A stretch of 64,000 nucleotides of DNA, taken from contig JALGZD010000004.1 in NCBI GenBank assembly GCA_025782395.1, forward strand, positions 27,601 to 91,600. The letters are read 5' to 3'. The notes under the pieces were generated by a model. That model was not told the origin of the DNA and did no database searches. It saw only the letters and a list, made by a program, of their open reading frames with translations. The translations under genes were made by a program, and so were the position numbers. Positions 51,334-59,377 of this stretch are shown here, piece after piece (positions within the stretch are counted from its first letter, which is position 1; each line of letters starts with the position of its first letter). Source of the stretch: a bacterium (GTDB lineage: Bacteria > Joyebacterota > Joyebacteria > Joyebacterales > Joyebacteraceae).

Positions 51334-51732
51334 ATGGCTGAGAGGAACGAGGACAACTGGAAGGGACGAGAGAGGCGGCAGTCGTCGCGAGTCGACGCGC
51401 AGATCGCTCTTCAGTTGTCGGGTTCGGAAGAGGGTTTCCCGACTGACTCTCTGACCACCGAGAGCATCAACGTCGGCGCGGAGGGAATCTACTGTCAGGT
51501 CAGCCACTTCGTAGCACCACTGACGAAGCTGCAGTTGACCATGGTACTTCCGATTCGAGACAAAAGAGGTAGGGTCAAGAACGAAGTGCTGAAGACTGAA
51601 GGCGTTGTCGTTCGTTGCCAGCCCTCGGGTGGTGACGGAAAAGGGTATCGAATCGCGTGCTTCTTTACGGGGCTGGAACAGGCATCGCGTGACACGCTGA
51701 GTGAGTACGTGCGACAGCATGGCGTGGACTAG
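51334..51732 (+). CDS. PilZ-domain protein (putative c-di-GMP binder)
   Basis: A 132-residue protein starting at ATG 51334 (GGAGGACA upstream). The c-di-GMP-binding signature has ERRQSSRVD near residue 10 (RxxxR) and the second motif region SINVGAEGIYCQVS, where the usual (D/N)xSxxG reads NVGAEG with Gly in place of Ser. Further strands are LQLTMVLPIRDKRGRVKN and GEGVVVRCQP-like. It may sense c-di-GMP for envelope or motility control. The altered second motif leaves binding uncertain. A terminator follows. Confidence 0.8.
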   Translation: MAERNEDNWKGRERRQSSRVDAQIALQLSGSEEGFPTDSLTTESINVGAEGIYCQVSHFVAPLTKLQLTMVLPIRDKRGRVKNEVLKTEGVVVRCQPSGGDGKGYRIACFFTGLEQASRDTLSEYVRQHGVD

Positions 51733-51817
51733 GCGCCCCAGCAGAGACAGAGGTCGAAGCGCTAGTCGTTCTTGAGCGACCATTGTCCGAAGGATTAGCT
51801 CGACGTCTCACAGAGTG

Positions 51818-51866
51818 GAAGAGGCCCTGCGGGAATACCGCGTTGGGCCTCTTCTTTCGTTCTCTT
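51818..51866 (+). terminator. Intrinsic terminator after the PilZ gene
   Basis: GAAGAGGCCC (51818-51827) pairs with GGGCCTCTTC (51845-51854); an inner GCGG/CCGC helix extends the stem. TTTCGTTCTCTTCTCT follows. The T-rich side is on the + strand only, so it ends the HU-bS22-PilZ transcript rather than the opposing outer-membrane gene. Confidence 0.85.
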
Positions 51867-51943
51867 CTCTGTGTGGTGCGGTTGATTCGAAACCGTCGCG
51901 ATCCATGTGCGATGCGCGAGCTCCTCAAGGCACGCCCGGCAGA

Positions 51944-53296
51944 TCAGAAGTGGTAGGCAGCCTCTACGACGACGGCGGAATCCTCGATTCGCTCATTGTA
52001 GTCGTAATCAGCGCCGGAGCGCTCTGACACCCCGCTGATCCATGCAACATCGATCGTGAACACCGTGTCGATGAGGATGCCGGCACCGAGCGTGTAGTAG
52101 GCTCTGTCCTGGTCTATCTCCAACCCCTGGTACGCCACGGGCCGCGTCATGTACCCTGCGCGCAGACGCAGCGGCATGTTCGGTATCGTAACTTCTGCAC
52201 CGATCCGGAACTCCGAGGTGGCCGCGTACGCACGTTCCCGTTCTGCCTGATCCCCAAGAAAGATCCGTCCCGCGTACGTCATTTCGGACCAGTTCGCATA
52301 GTGGTAGTCCAGACCCAAGGCGATGAGATCGGTTGGATTCCAGGCGACTCCCGCTCCGAAAGTGAAGGGAAGACCGATCTCATCCTCAAAGTGGTGCGTC
52401 TCGGTGAATTCCCATCCCTCAGGACCAACGGCCCGCTCCAGCTCCGTGAGATACCCGTGGAACTTCAGGACGGCCGGCGTCTCCACCACAAGTCCCGCCG
52501 ACAGTGACTCACTGAGATAGAAGAGAGTCCCCATGCGGAATCGCAGCCCTGACACGTCCGACTCGCTCTGAACCCGGAGTGAATAGGATTCGTACGCGTC
52601 GGAGATATCCTCCACGTCATCTGCAGTGTATACGAAATCTGCGTCGTACTCCCCGTACAGATATGAGACGGCGGCACCGAGGGAAACCCTCTCGGAAGCG
52701 TCGAAGGCCACGCCAAACGTGAGCCCGTAGATGCCTCCGTCGGTCAGACGGTCTTCCGTCTGATCCCAGGGCCCTTCCATGAACACCGAGGTGGTGTCCC
52801 CGCTTGGTTCATTCCAACCAATCGAATCCTCGTAGCTGATCAGGAAATCGTCTGCAAGGTCGTAGATCTCATCGACTGAGAGGCCCACAACAAGGCTGCC
52901 CCGGAAGGTCGGAAACGGATACGCAAACCTCAAGGAGGAGATATCCGTTGTCGTAACGGATGTGTCGAAATCGCTTCCGAAGGCCGACCCGGTACGCTGC
53001 CTTCCACGAAAGGCAAGGCCCCCTGCCACTTCCATTCGTCTCAGCCGCGCGAGCGCCGCCGGGTTCGTGGTCAGTGCAGACGCGTCGTCGACGATGGCAA
53101 GGCAAACACCACCCATCCCCAGCGAACGCGCTCCGACGACGTTGGGAGTGGTGAGCGGTACCTCGGATATCGGGGCAACGTACTCGTCGTAGTACGCCAT
53201 CGCAGGAACAGCGACGAGGAGCAGGCAGAGGAACACCAGAGCAACCGTCCATTGAATCGGTATCGAGCGCCCGTATGCTGCGTCGGATATCAGCAT
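51944..53296 (-). CDS. Outer-membrane beta-barrel protein (OmpP1/FadL or PorV-like)
   Basis: A 450-residue exported protein. A signal peptide (VALVFLCLLLVAVPAMAYY) is followed by VVGARSLGMGGVCLAIVDDAS and TNPAALARLRRMEVAGGLAF, the N-terminal hatch motif shared by FadL and PorV/PorQ-type barrels. Repeated amphipathic strands continue to the terminal VVVEAAYHF, whose last Phe is the BAM-recognition residue. Substrate is unknown; hydrophobic-compound import or secretion-system accessory roles are both possible. It lies directly after the lipoprotein gene, with adjacent stop and start codons. Confidence 0.85.
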   Translation of the reverse strand: MLISDAAYGRSIPIQWTVALVFLCLLLVAVPAMAYYDEYVAPISEVPLTTPNVVGARSLGMGGVCLAIVDDASALTTNPAALARLRRMEVAGGLAFRGRQRTGSAFGSDFDTSVTTTDISSLRFAYPFPTFRGSLVVGLSVDEIYDLADDFLISYEDSIGWNEPSGDTTSVFMEGPWDQTEDRLTDGGIYGLTFGVAFDASERVSLGAAVSYLYGEYDADFVYTADDVEDISDAYESYSLRVQSESDVSGLRFRMGTLFYLSESLSAGLVVETPAVLKFHGYLTELERAVGPEGWEFTETHHFEDEIGLPFTFGAGVAWNPTDLIALGLDYHYANWSEMTYAGRIFLGDQAERERAYAATSEFRIGAEVTIPNMPLRLRAGYMTRPVAYQGLEIDQDRAYYTLGAGILIDTVFTIDVAWISGVSERSGADYDYNERIEDSAVVVEAAYHF

Positions 53297-53818
53297 CTAG
53301 AACCCCTTCTTTCTGTTCTGCCAGAGATCGGGCTCGTCATCCTTTTTCTCTTCGTCCTTCGGCTTCGGCTTCGGTTTCGCTTCTTCCGTCTTCGGTTCGG
53401 ACGAAGGCGCGCGCTCCGGGGGCGATGCGGGACTGCCGCCCCATCCCTTCGTGGCCCAGCCACTGCTGCCCCACAGATGCCTCGTGCCCTGCTCGATCTC
53501 AGGCCCCTCGTATTCGTCTCCCTCCGGGTAGTCCGGTTCGCTCCACCACCAATCGTCGTGGTGCCACCAGGGGAGTCCGTAGTAATCGTTCCAGCGGTAG
53601 TGCGACACCCCATACCGGTAGAACGGCTGGTAGTACTCGGCGCAGGCGTGACAGCGGGCGCACGATCCGCCGGCACCACTGTAGTAGATTGAACTGTCGT
53701 ATGTCGACTCGTCAACAATCCCGGAGCCTGCCGGATGTCTGAGAACCGTATAGCATCCAGTCGTAGCAAGCAGGATTGAGATGGCGAGACCGAACAAGAT
53801 GAGCAGTCTTGATTTCAT
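53297..53818 (-). CDS. Lipoprotein with CXXCH motif and aromatic-rich middle
   Basis: A 173-residue lipoprotein. ATG at 53818-53816 follows AGGAGG; the signal LLILFGLAISILLATTGC ends in a lipobox Cys at residue 22. GGSCARCHACAEYY (C53, C56, H57, C59) contains the CXXCH form that binds c-type heme. A Trp/Tyr/His-rich stretch follows (YGLPWWHHDDWWWSEPDYP). The C-terminus is Lys/Glu/Pro-rich and disordered (KPKPKPKDEEKKDDE). Function is unknown. Co-transcription with the beta-barrel gene suggests a shared envelope role. Confidence 0.75.
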   Translation of the reverse strand: MKSRLLILFGLAISILLATTGCYTVLRHPAGSGIVDESTYDSSIYYSGAGGSCARCHACAEYYQPFYRYGVSHYRWNDYYGLPWWHHDDWWWSEPDYPEGDEYEGPEIEQGTRHLWGSSGWATKGWGGSPASPPERAPSSEPKTEEAKPKPKPKDEEKKDDEPDLWQNRKKGF

Positions 53819-53939
53819 CTTAGTAGCCTCCTGCATCATCGCGCTATCCAACAAAGGCGAGACAGTCCCGGTGCACATTCAGAGACACACAGACCCGGGC
53901 CGCGTGAATACTGAGACGCACAGTCGCATCCTACAATTC

Positions 53940-53967
53940 AAGATAGCACAAGGCGACAGATCCTCAA
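53940..53967 (-). promoter_or_regulatory. Candidate promoter for the lipoprotein/barrel pair
   Basis: On the - strand TTGAGG (53967-53962) is followed after 16 bases by TATCTT (53945-53940). The -10 has four of six consensus bases. It lies about 120 bases upstream of the lipoprotein ATG and back-to-back with the rightward promoter. Confidence 0.4.
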
Positions 53968-53996
53968 AGAACCTCCCGCGACCCTCGCCGGAGATC

Positions 53997-54025
53997 TTGA
54001 GCACCGCCCCCATGCATGTTAGACT
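53997..54025 (+). promoter_or_regulatory. Candidate promoter for the TPR/DUF4292/DUF4837 genes
   Basis: TTGAGC (53997-54002) is spaced 17 bases from TAGACT (54020-54025). The TPR gene ATG follows at 54068. Both hexamers are imperfect but the spacing is ideal and the position fits the divergent gene layout. Confidence 0.5.
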
Positions 54026-54067
54026 CGTTCTTTAGATAAATACTATGGAGGTTCTGCGGAGGTATTG

Positions 54068-55372
54068 ATGCACTCGTTCTCACGAAATCGGTCGGTGTGG
54101 ATCCTGCTGGTTCTTGTTTCAGCGGTTCCCCATATCACCGCTGAAGCAGTGAGTTCAGCGACCGCTGATGCGATGCACCTCTCGGCTCAGGGCTATCTTC
54201 ACTACAGCCTCGGCCGGCTGATGGAAGTCCAGGGCATGCCGCGCGAAGCTCTCGTGCAGTATCGGAGGGCAGCATCTTTCCTGAACCACAGTTGCGAACT
54301 CGACCGGGCTGAGGCCCGCGTCGAGATGGCTCTGGGACGCCTCGACGATGCCCTGCACAGCGTGGAGGAGGCCCGGGCTCTCTGTCCCGACGATCTGGAG
54401 ATCCTGGCCGTGCAGGCCGAGGTACTCCTGGCCCGTGGTGAGCCGACTGCGGCTGAGTCGCTTCTCGTCGAGGCCGTCTCACATGCGGAGGCACCATCCA
54501 GGCTCACGGCGCTTCTCGGTCAGGCGCAGATATCGCAGGGAAAGCTGGAGACTGCGGAAGCCACTCTGTCCGCACGCGCCGCCGAGGACACTCTGAGTCC
54601 TGAAATGGCCTTTCTCCATGCCCGATCACTCATGGCCCTGGGACGCTCGGAGGAAGCCCTCTGCGAACTCCAGCGCGCCTATCGTCTGGAACCCTCAAAT
54701 GGCGCGACGGTCGCTCTTCTCGGACAGACACTGCTGTACGCAGGACGTTACGTAGAACTGGTCTTCCTCCTTGAGGAAGTAACGAGAAGCCTGGCCGCGC
54801 GACAGGACGAATTCGTGTTGCTCGGTCGCGCCTATGCGGCCATCGGACGGTACGAAGAAGCGCTCATCGTCCTTGCAGAAGCCGAACAGACGTGGGGAGA
54901 AAACGAGAAACTCCTCGCGGCCCGGGGCTCAGTGGAGTTCGCCTCCGGAGATGAAAATATCGCCATCCAGACATTCGAACGGATCCTGGTGCTCGAACCG
55001 GACTCTGTACTGGCGCTCAACTTCATCGCGTACCATTGGTCGGAGCGAGGTGAAAACCTGGAAACGGCGCTGAAGTACGCAATCAGGGCGACGGAACTCG
55101 TCCCTCTGAACCCCCGCGTACGTGACACGCTTGGCTGGACATACTTCGCCCTGGGAAAAGATCCGGATGCCGTTCGTGAACTGGAAACTGCGGTCGAGCT
55201 TGGCGCCAGCGAGCCGCTCATCCACGAGCATCTTGGCGACGCGTATTTTCGTGCCGGCCGCACTTCAGACGCCGCGGCAGCGTGGCTGCGAGCCCTTGAG
55301 TTGGAGCCGGGAAGATCATCCACTCTGGAACGTCTGGAACAGGCGGGGAGAGCCAGTGGAGCTTCTGACTAA
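54068..55372 (+). CDS. Exported TPR-repeat protein
   Basis: A 434-residue protein with a signal sequence (SVWILLVLVSAVPHITAEA) followed by about ten TPR-like helix pairs, for example YLHYSLGRLMEVQGMPREAL, LLGRAYAAIGRYEEALIVLA and HEHLGDAYFRAGRTSDAAAA. TPR solenoids mediate protein contacts; a periplasmic or outer-membrane scaffold role is likely. ATG 54068 has GGAGG 6 bases upstream. The last repeats overlap the next gene by 17 bases, so it belongs with the two lipoproteins downstream. Confidence 0.85.
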   Translation: MHSFSRNRSVWILLVLVSAVPHITAEAVSSATADAMHLSAQGYLHYSLGRLMEVQGMPREALVQYRRAASFLNHSCELDRAEARVEMALGRLDDALHSVEEARALCPDDLEILAVQAEVLLARGEPTAAESLLVEAVSHAEAPSRLTALLGQAQISQGKLETAEATLSARAAEDTLSPEMAFLHARSLMALGRSEEALCELQRAYRLEPSNGATVALLGQTLLYAGRYVELVFLLEEVTRSLAARQDEFVLLGRAYAAIGRYEEALIVLAEAEQTWGENEKLLAARGSVEFASGDENIAIQTFERILVLEPDSVLALNFIAYHWSERGENLETALKYAIRATELVPLNPRVRDTLGWTYFALGKDPDAVRELETAVELGASEPLIHEHLGDAYFRAGRTSDAAAAWLRALELEPGRSSTLERLEQAGRASGASD

Positions 55373-56234
55373 GAAGGTCATGGCGGCTGAGAAACCATCC
55401 GTGCCATTCGCACGCTGTGTTCGGCTGCGCGCCATCGTGGGAATCCTGGCGGTCGTCCTGCCTGTACTCACGCTTGCCGGCTGTGGGCAGTTCAAGCTCG
55501 CGACTGAACCGGTGGAGGCAGGCGAGATCGAGAGGATTGCCGACAGTATTGCCGACCACTGGTGTGATCCGGCATCCATACGAGCTTCGGGAAACGGCCG
55601 CCTCTCCAGATCGAACAGCACCACTCGTTTCTCCTTTGCCATTCTGTACGACGCTCCCTCGTGGGCCCGCATGGATGTGCACCCGACAGCCACGATCACC
55701 GGCCCAGTCGGGAACCTCCACTTTCAGCTGGACGGGGCCTGCCCCGAGGCCTACCTGCCGGATGCGCCGCTGTGGATAGAGGGATGCCTCGGAGACGAAT
55801 GGGCCGGGGTGGACGAGATCGATATGCCGGCGCTGATGCTTGGATTCCTGACTCCCCGAACCGTTCTCTCGATCGACAGCCCGGAGGTCGGAATAGACAA
55901 AGGTCGGACGGTTGTCAGAGGACTCGTTGGGGAAAGGACGGTCATTTTCACGCTTACCAACGATCTTCGCGAACTCAAGCAAGCGCAAATCGGCGACCGC
56001 GACGGCGGGTACGTAATCAAGATCAACTACGAAGGACACGGGTGGAAAAGCGAGATCCCGGTTCCACGCACTGCCACACTGATCTACGATTCGCCCGACA
56101 CGCGCCCGGAGGAGCTGAGACTTCTGTTCACGCGGTTTAGGCGCGGGCCATCTGTAGACAGATCCGCTCACAGAATGGCAGTGCCGGTTGGGCTCAGCCC
56201 CGTCGGCTGGGATGAACTCGAGCTCTGGAGGTAG
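55356..56234 (+). CDS. DUF4292-like lipoprotein
   Basis: A 292-residue lipoprotein. From GTG 55356 (GGGGAGA upstream) the signal region IVGILAVVLPVLTLAGC ends in a lipobox. The remainder has the LolA/LolB-like pattern of DUF4292: RASGNGRLSRSNSTTRFSF, ARMDVHPTATITGPVG, then alternating beta-strands such as TVVRGLVGERTVIFTLTND. Fold-based relatives carry lipids or lipoproteins to the outer membrane, so envelope assembly is a reasonable inference. Shorter start ATG 55380 is possible. It lies 2 bases before the DUF4837-like gene. Confidence 0.72.
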   Translation: MELLTKKVMAAEKPSVPFARCVRLRAIVGILAVVLPVLTLAGCGQFKLATEPVEAGEIERIADSIADHWCDPASIRASGNGRLSRSNSTTRFSFAILYDAPSWARMDVHPTATITGPVGNLHFQLDGACPEAYLPDAPLWIEGCLGDEWAGVDEIDMPALMLGFLTPRTVLSIDSPEVGIDKGRTVVRGLVGERTVIFTLTNDLRELKQAQIGDRDGGYVIKINYEGHGWKSEIPVPRTATLIYDSPDTRPEELRLLFTRFRRGPSVDRSAHRMAVPVGLSPVGWDELELWR

Positions 56235-56236
56235 AC

Positions 56237-57238
56237 GTGAAGAAACCCATCGTCATCCTTGTGCTATGTTTGGCCTTGGGCCTGGCTTCCTGTTCCGGGC
56301 CTTTGATCTCCGCGGTGGGGGAGGCCAACGATCTGGTCATCGTCGTGGACAGTGCACTGCGAGGAAGCGTCGGCGCACGAGTCGAGCAGACGTTCAGCAC
56401 CGAGAGCAAATGGATGTGCGGCGAAGAGGCCTATGAAATCCTTGTCACGACACCGGAAGACTTCGGCAATCTGCGAAACCGGCGACATGTTCTGCTCGTA
56501 GGAACCTGGGGGAACGGTCGCGTGGCCGATCTCGTTCGGAAGAACGTGGCCCGGGTCCCGATTTCCGACACCGCCGAGTTTCACATTACTACGGACGTCT
56601 GGGCGGCTCGCCAGGTGGTCGCTACTCTCATGGCGAACTCACCAGAGGAACTCATCGGCTACATCGAATCACACGGCAACGAGCTGTTGGAGGCTCTGCT
56701 GACGGCGTCATGTGAACGGCTCGCCGATGGACTCTGTGCGCAGGAGGAGGCTGCCGGCGTTCGCGCAATGCTGGAGGAGCGGTATGGCTGGTCGCTGTGT
56801 CTCCCGTCCGGCTACGAGTTCGACAGTGGCGCCGCAGAGGAAGGATTCGTGATCTTCGGACGTCGCCGGCCGGATAGATTCGTCTTCGTGCGGTGGATCG
56901 ACAGCGCGGAGGAGGAAGGAATCACGCGGGATTCGCTCATTGCGGCCCGCGACGCGGTCTGTAGAGCCTACCACAATGGTGATATCGTCGAGTTGCGACG
57001 GCCGGTTCTTGTCGACACTGTGAGCTTCTCAGGGCGAACGGCCTTGCGGCTCTCCGGATGGTGGGGAAACATGGAGCTCGTGGGCGGCGGCCCGTTCCGC
57101 ACATACTGTTTCTACGATCCTGACGGGCACAGGACGTACATCGTCGACGTCAGTCTCTTCGCTCCCGGCCTCGACAAGACCTCACTCATGAGAAGCCTGG
57201 ATGCGATAGCGAACACATTCCGTCCGCACGCTCCGTGA
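56237..57238 (+). CDS. DUF4837-like lipoprotein
   Basis: A 333-residue lipoprotein with signal VILVLCLALGLASCSG (lipobox Cys at residue 19). The body resembles DUF4837: NDLVIVVDSALRGSVGARVE, HVLLVGTWGNGRVADLVRK and DVWAARQVVATLMANSPEEL, then a second half with FVFVRWIDSAEEEGITRDSL. This family is described mainly from Bacteroidota and has no assigned activity. The GTG start follows the DUF4292-like stop by 2 bases. A terminator hairpin follows immediately. Confidence 0.75.
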   Translation: MKKPIVILVLCLALGLASCSGPLISAVGEANDLVIVVDSALRGSVGARVEQTFSTESKWMCGEEAYEILVTTPEDFGNLRNRRHVLLVGTWGNGRVADLVRKNVARVPISDTAEFHITTDVWAARQVVATLMANSPEELIGYIESHGNELLEALLTASCERLADGLCAQEEAAGVRAMLEERYGWSLCLPSGYEFDSGAAEEGFVIFGRRRPDRFVFVRWIDSAEEEGITRDSLIAARDAVCRAYHNGDIVELRRPVLVDTVSFSGRTALRLSGWWGNMELVGGGPFRTYCFYDPDGHRTYIVDVSLFAPGLDKTSLMRSLDAIANTFRPHAP

Positions 57239-57267
57239 GCCGGCACTGCCCTGCGGGTGCGGCTTTT
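57239..57267 (+). terminator. Intrinsic terminator after the DUF4837-like gene
   Basis: GCCGGCAC (57239-57246) pairs with GTGCGGC (57257-57263), leaving one bulged G, and TTTT follows directly. The stem begins right after the gene's TGA. A new promoter starts four bases later, so a transcript boundary here is likely. Confidence 0.65.
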
Positions 57268-57270
57268 GCC

Positions 57271-57299
57271 TTGACACGCGCAGTATCCTTTGGTAACGT
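57271..57299 (+). promoter_or_regulatory. Candidate promoter for the second TPR gene
   Basis: A perfect TTGACA (57271-57276) is followed after 17 bases by TAACGT (57294-57299). The -10 is weak. The position between a terminator and the next gene supports it. Confidence 0.55.
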
Positions 57300-57386
57300 T
57301 CCGGCGTTCTAGTAGTGGTCCTGAACGTCGCTGTGAGTGAATTTCGACGTCCAGTATTTGAAACTGGCCCATTTTCCGGAGCGCCC

Positions 57387-58046
57387 GTGACGCCCCTCGA
57401 CGCAAGTGCCCTCGAGACCGCTATCATCGAACTCGAGCGCGAGCTCGAGGCCAGGAGATCTCCACGCCCATACGCTCCACTTGCGGAGTCGTATCGCCTT
57501 CAGAACAGGCTTGAGGATTCAATAGACACGGCGCGGGCAGGAATCGCCGCCTACCCTGGGCATATCTCGATAAGGATCGTGCTGGCCCGCGCTCTCGACA
57601 ACAGCGGACGCCTTGAAGAGGCCACGGAAATGTACCACGAGGTGGCTCGTCTCGATCCTGACAATGCAGAAGCCGTAGCTTTTCTGGAGAAGGTTCACAC
57701 CGGCAGTCTGATCGACCAGGTTGAGAAGGGCGCGCCGGAAGAAACCTCTTCGACAGAGCAGGAAGCAGCGGCAGGAGAGGGAGCGTTCCCGGAGACCGGC
57801 AGCCTGGCCGAGGAACTCGAACATCTGGCGGGGCTTTTCAGCACCCGGGGTACGGACAGCTCGCCGGCGCTCGCAAGCGATCTGGACGCAATCGCCACTC
57901 TGACGCTGGCCGAGATATACGCCAAGCAGGGACTCCCCGACAAGGCAGTGGAGGTCTGCGAACGGATTCTGGCAACGAATCCTGACGATGAGGTAGCGCA
58001 GCAGCGCTTGGTGGATTACGGGAGGGCAATGGCTGAGGTCGAGTGA
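57387..58046 (+). CDS. Cytoplasmic TPR-repeat protein
   Basis: A 219-residue TPR protein from GTG 57387, chosen because GGAG lies 6 bases upstream; the open frame extends back to GTG 57315. It begins TPLDASALETAIIELERELE, then tandem TPR units (YAPLAESYRLQNRLEDSIDT, VLARALDNSGRLEEATEMYH). A Glu-rich linker leads to a final unit LAEIYAKQGLPDKAVEVCER. There is no signal peptide. Its partner is unknown. It precedes the efp-acc operon, separated by a further promoter. Confidence 0.78.
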   Translation: MTPLDASALETAIIELERELEARRSPRPYAPLAESYRLQNRLEDSIDTARAGIAAYPGHISIRIVLARALDNSGRLEEATEMYHEVARLDPDNAEAVAFLEKVHTGSLIDQVEKGAPEETSSTEQEAAAGEGAFPETGSLAEELEHLAGLFSTRGTDSSPALASDLDAIATLTLAEIYAKQGLPDKAVEVCERILATNPDDEVAQQRLVDYGRAMAEVE

Positions 58047-58196
58047 CGTGAGGTCCGCATCTCGCACGACGTCCCGGCGAGCGTTTGATGGCGCTACCGG
58101 GGCGTGGTTTGCTCAGCACACTTTGAGGTGACCACGGGGCCCTCCGCCAGAGCCTGACAGACCTGCAACAGGGGCCCTGGGCCGGGAACATACGTG

Positions 58197-58225
58197 TTGA
58201 CGAGCGATCTACCCGGCTGTATTCT
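58197..58225 (+). promoter_or_regulatory. Promoter of the efp-accB-accC operon
   Basis: TTGACG (58197-58202), a 17-base spacer and TATTCT (58220-58225) give a good match. Transcription would start near 58232, about 50 bases ahead of the efp ATG. The preceding ~150 bases show no gene. Confidence 0.62.
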
Positions 58226-58280
58226 GCATCAGAGAGCGACCCGCATACAGAGTGACCGGCGTGCTGGGAAAGGCATCCGA

Positions 58281-58841
58281 ATGGCAACAACGACCAACGA
58301 CTTCCGGAACGGAATGGTCATCCGGAAGGACGGTAAGCTCTATGCCGTGGTGGAGTTCCTCCATGTAAAGCCGGGGAAGGGTGCTGCGTTCGTGCGCAGC
58401 AAGCTCAAGGATATCCGAAGCGGACGAGTCCTGGAAGTCACATGGAGAGCCGGAGAGAAGGTAGAAGACGTCAGACTGGATCGGGTCAAGGCCCAGTTCC
58501 TCTATCGTGACGACATGCTCAATTTCATGCGGCTCGACAACTACGACCAGATAGCTCTTCCTGAGAGCGTCGTGGGCAAGCAGAATGCGTCATTTCTGAA
58601 GGACGGGATGGAAGTGGAGATGTTGCTCGACGACGATGAGGCCATCATGATTGAGTTGCCCACCTTCGTCGAACTTGAGATCACAAGAACCGATCCCGGT
58701 GTCAAGGGAGACACGGTATCAGGCGGGTCCAAGCCGGCGACCCTCGAGACCGGAGCCGTCGTCCAAGTCCCTCTCTTTCTCTCTGAAGGCACTGTTGTGA
58801 AGGTGGACACACGCACCGGGGAGTATGTTTCGCGCGTCTGA
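58281..58841 (+). CDS. efp: Translation elongation factor P
   Basis: EF-P rescues ribosomes stalled at polyproline. The product has 186 residues with three beta-barrel domains: NDFRNGMVIRKDGKLYAVVE in domain I and the modifiable loop HVKPGKGAAFVRSKLKD, whose tip Lys lies in PGKGA. The C-terminal barrel has TGAVVQVPLFLSEGTVVKVD and ends TGEYVSRV, as is usual. ATG 58281 is preceded by GGGAAAGG. No EpmA, EarP or YmfI modification gene lies nearby. The efp-accB-accC order is common in bacteria. Confidence 0.96.
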   Translation: MATTTNDFRNGMVIRKDGKLYAVVEFLHVKPGKGAAFVRSKLKDIRSGRVLEVTWRAGEKVEDVRLDRVKAQFLYRDDMLNFMRLDNYDQIALPESVVGKQNASFLKDGMEVEMLLDDDEAIMIELPTFVELEITRTDPGVKGDTVSGGSKPATLETGAVVQVPLFLSEGTVVKVDTRTGEYVSRV

Positions 58842-58871
58842 TTCGAGTGCGTGCGCACCACAGGAGGCGAG

Positions 58872-59348
58872 ATGGACAAGCGAAAACTCGAGGAACTCAT
58901 CAGGCTCGTGGAGGACAGCGATATCCAGGAACTTCATGTCTCTGGATTCCTGAGGTCGGTGAAGATCGTCAAGGGAGGGGCGCCCGCAACTGCGGCGGCG
59001 GTCAACATTGCGGGTCACGCCCCTCATCAGGCGGCTCCGGCCGCGACCGCAGCGCCAATGGCGGACACCACGGATGTCACGGACGCGACGGCAGAACGCG
59101 ATTCGGGTCTGGTGCCGATCGTCTCGCCGATGGTGGGAACCTTCTATGCGGCGTCTTCGCCTGAGCAACCACCTTACGTCAAACAGGGCGATCGCATCAG
59201 CGTGGGGCAGGTTGTATGCATCGTGGAAGCAATGAAGCTCATGAACGAGATCGAGTCTGAGGTGAGCGGCACTATCGTGAGAATCGTGAAGGAGAACGCC
59301 AAGCCCGTTGAGTTCGGGGAAGCGATGTTCATGATTCAACCCGATTGA
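58872..59348 (+). CDS. accB: Biotin carboxyl carrier protein of acetyl-CoA carboxylase
   Basis: A 158-residue BCCP. The N-terminal helix ([20 protein letters not shown]) is followed by an Ala/Pro/Thr-rich linker. The biotinyl domain has [19 protein letters not shown], the biotinylation motif [11 protein letters not shown], and ends [11 protein letters not shown]. It carries CO2 from AccC to the carboxyltransferase in the first step of fatty acid synthesis. ATG 58872 has GGAGGCG upstream. The start follows efp by 30 bases. Confidence 0.96.
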   Translation: MDKRKLEELIRLVEDSDIQELHVSGFLRSVKIVKGGAPATAAAVNIAGHAPHQAAPAATAAPMADTTDVTDATAERDSGLVPIVSPMVGTFYAASSPEQPPYVKQGDRISVGQVVCIVEAMKLMNEIESEVSGTIVRIVKENAKPVEFGEAMFMIQPD

Positions 59349-59377
59349 CAGAAGCGCGGTGGAGGAAGACACCCCTG

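Noticed and set aside
54068..54507. Antisense open frames over the first TPR gene
   Set aside because: They are shadows of the TPR helices on the opposite strand; the + strand gene has a signal peptide, a ribosome site and repeat periodicity.
58100..58195. GGGGCCC-containing inverted segments before efp considered as a terminator
   Set aside because: The pairing depends on the self-complementary GGGCCC only, and no T tract follows.
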